Shown here piece by piece: positions 12,573-12,654 of a stretch of DNA of 12,654 bases. A program made the position numbers and the translations under genes. The first letter of the stretch is position 1. Each line of letters begins with the position of its first letter. Origin of the DNA: Candidatus Gastranaerophilales bacterium (GTDB lineage: Bacteria > Cyanobacteriota > Vampirovibrionia > Gastranaerophilales > Gastranaerophilaceae); assembly GCA_905235825.1 (NCBI GenBank), contig CAJONH010000183.1:1-12654 (forward strand), read 5' to 3'. The notes beneath the pieces were generated by a model. That model saw nothing but the letters and a program-made list of their open reading frames with translations. It was not told the origin of the DNA and ran no database searches.

Positions 12573-12608
12573 ATTTTCAGATTTTACGAAAAGAAAAAAT
12601 CTGAAAAT
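12573..12608. repeat. 13-bp perfect inverted repeat near the window end
   Basis: ATTTTCAGATTTT (12573-12585) and AAAATCTGAAAAT (12596-12608) flank a 10-base spacer. There is no T run after it on either strand, so it is not an obvious terminator. Its context is cut off by the window edge; it may belong to a repeat or to the control region of the next gene. Confidence 0.6.
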
Positions 12609-12654
12609 CATATTCGTAATACCGTTATTTTGTTTATTGAAACAACAGAAAAAC

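Overview
The window is AT-rich, mostly single-copy bacterial chromosome. Several signs suggest a member of the non-photosynthetic sister group of Cyanobacteria (Melainabacteria/Vampirovibrionia, for example gut Gastranaerophilales). The tRNA-Glu has the cyanobacterial/plastid-like G1-U72 acceptor pair, the base composition is low-GC, and the genes include a Gram-negative-type Spy-like chaperone and a TonB C-terminal domain. This placement is an inference, not a proof.

Layout from left to right. (1) 1-85 is the tail of an XRE-type regulator; a bidirectional terminator at 104-145 separates it from a minus-strand pair, a TPR protein and a 4HBT thioesterase (2173 to 162, stop and start codons overlapping). 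(2) 2250-2370 holds a long perfect inverted repeat that looks like a MITE and may also terminate the next operon. (3) 3736-2383 (minus) is a three-gene unit: rsfS, a Spy/CpxP-like periplasmic protein and a second small exported protein. (4) 3832-4838 (plus) is an acyltransferase gene whose promoter is followed by a GC-rich, strongly structured ~120-nt leader that I cannot assign to any RNA family; this is the best candidate for something undescribed. (5) 4851-7983 carries an SDR oxidoreductase, a YraN-family nuclease that appears leaderless, leuB, and a GT2 glycosyltransferase coupled to leuB. (6) 8067-9503 is an SPFH/prohibitin-like gene with a tiny two-helix membrane protein, bracketed by two ~185-bp near-identical repeats in inverted orientation. 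(7) 9581-11754 holds an unusual DUF805-like/TonB C-terminal fusion, convergent with a putative ADP-ribosyltransferase that has an R-S-E active-site pattern; their stop codons overlap. (8) 11905-12333 is a small exported coiled-coil protein, followed by tRNA-Glu with a clear promoter and terminator, and an unexplained inverted repeat.

The genes do not form one pathway. The themes are envelope maintenance (Spy-like chaperone, SPFH, acyltransferase, glycosyltransferase, TonB-like protein), translation and dormancy (RsfS, tRNA-Glu), and one isolated leucine-biosynthesis gene. Extended -10 promoters (TGnTATAAT-like) recur, and two genes (TPR protein, yraN) seem to start translation within a few bases of the predicted transcription start. 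No CRISPR array, rRNA, transposase gene or complete mobile element with its own enzyme was seen.
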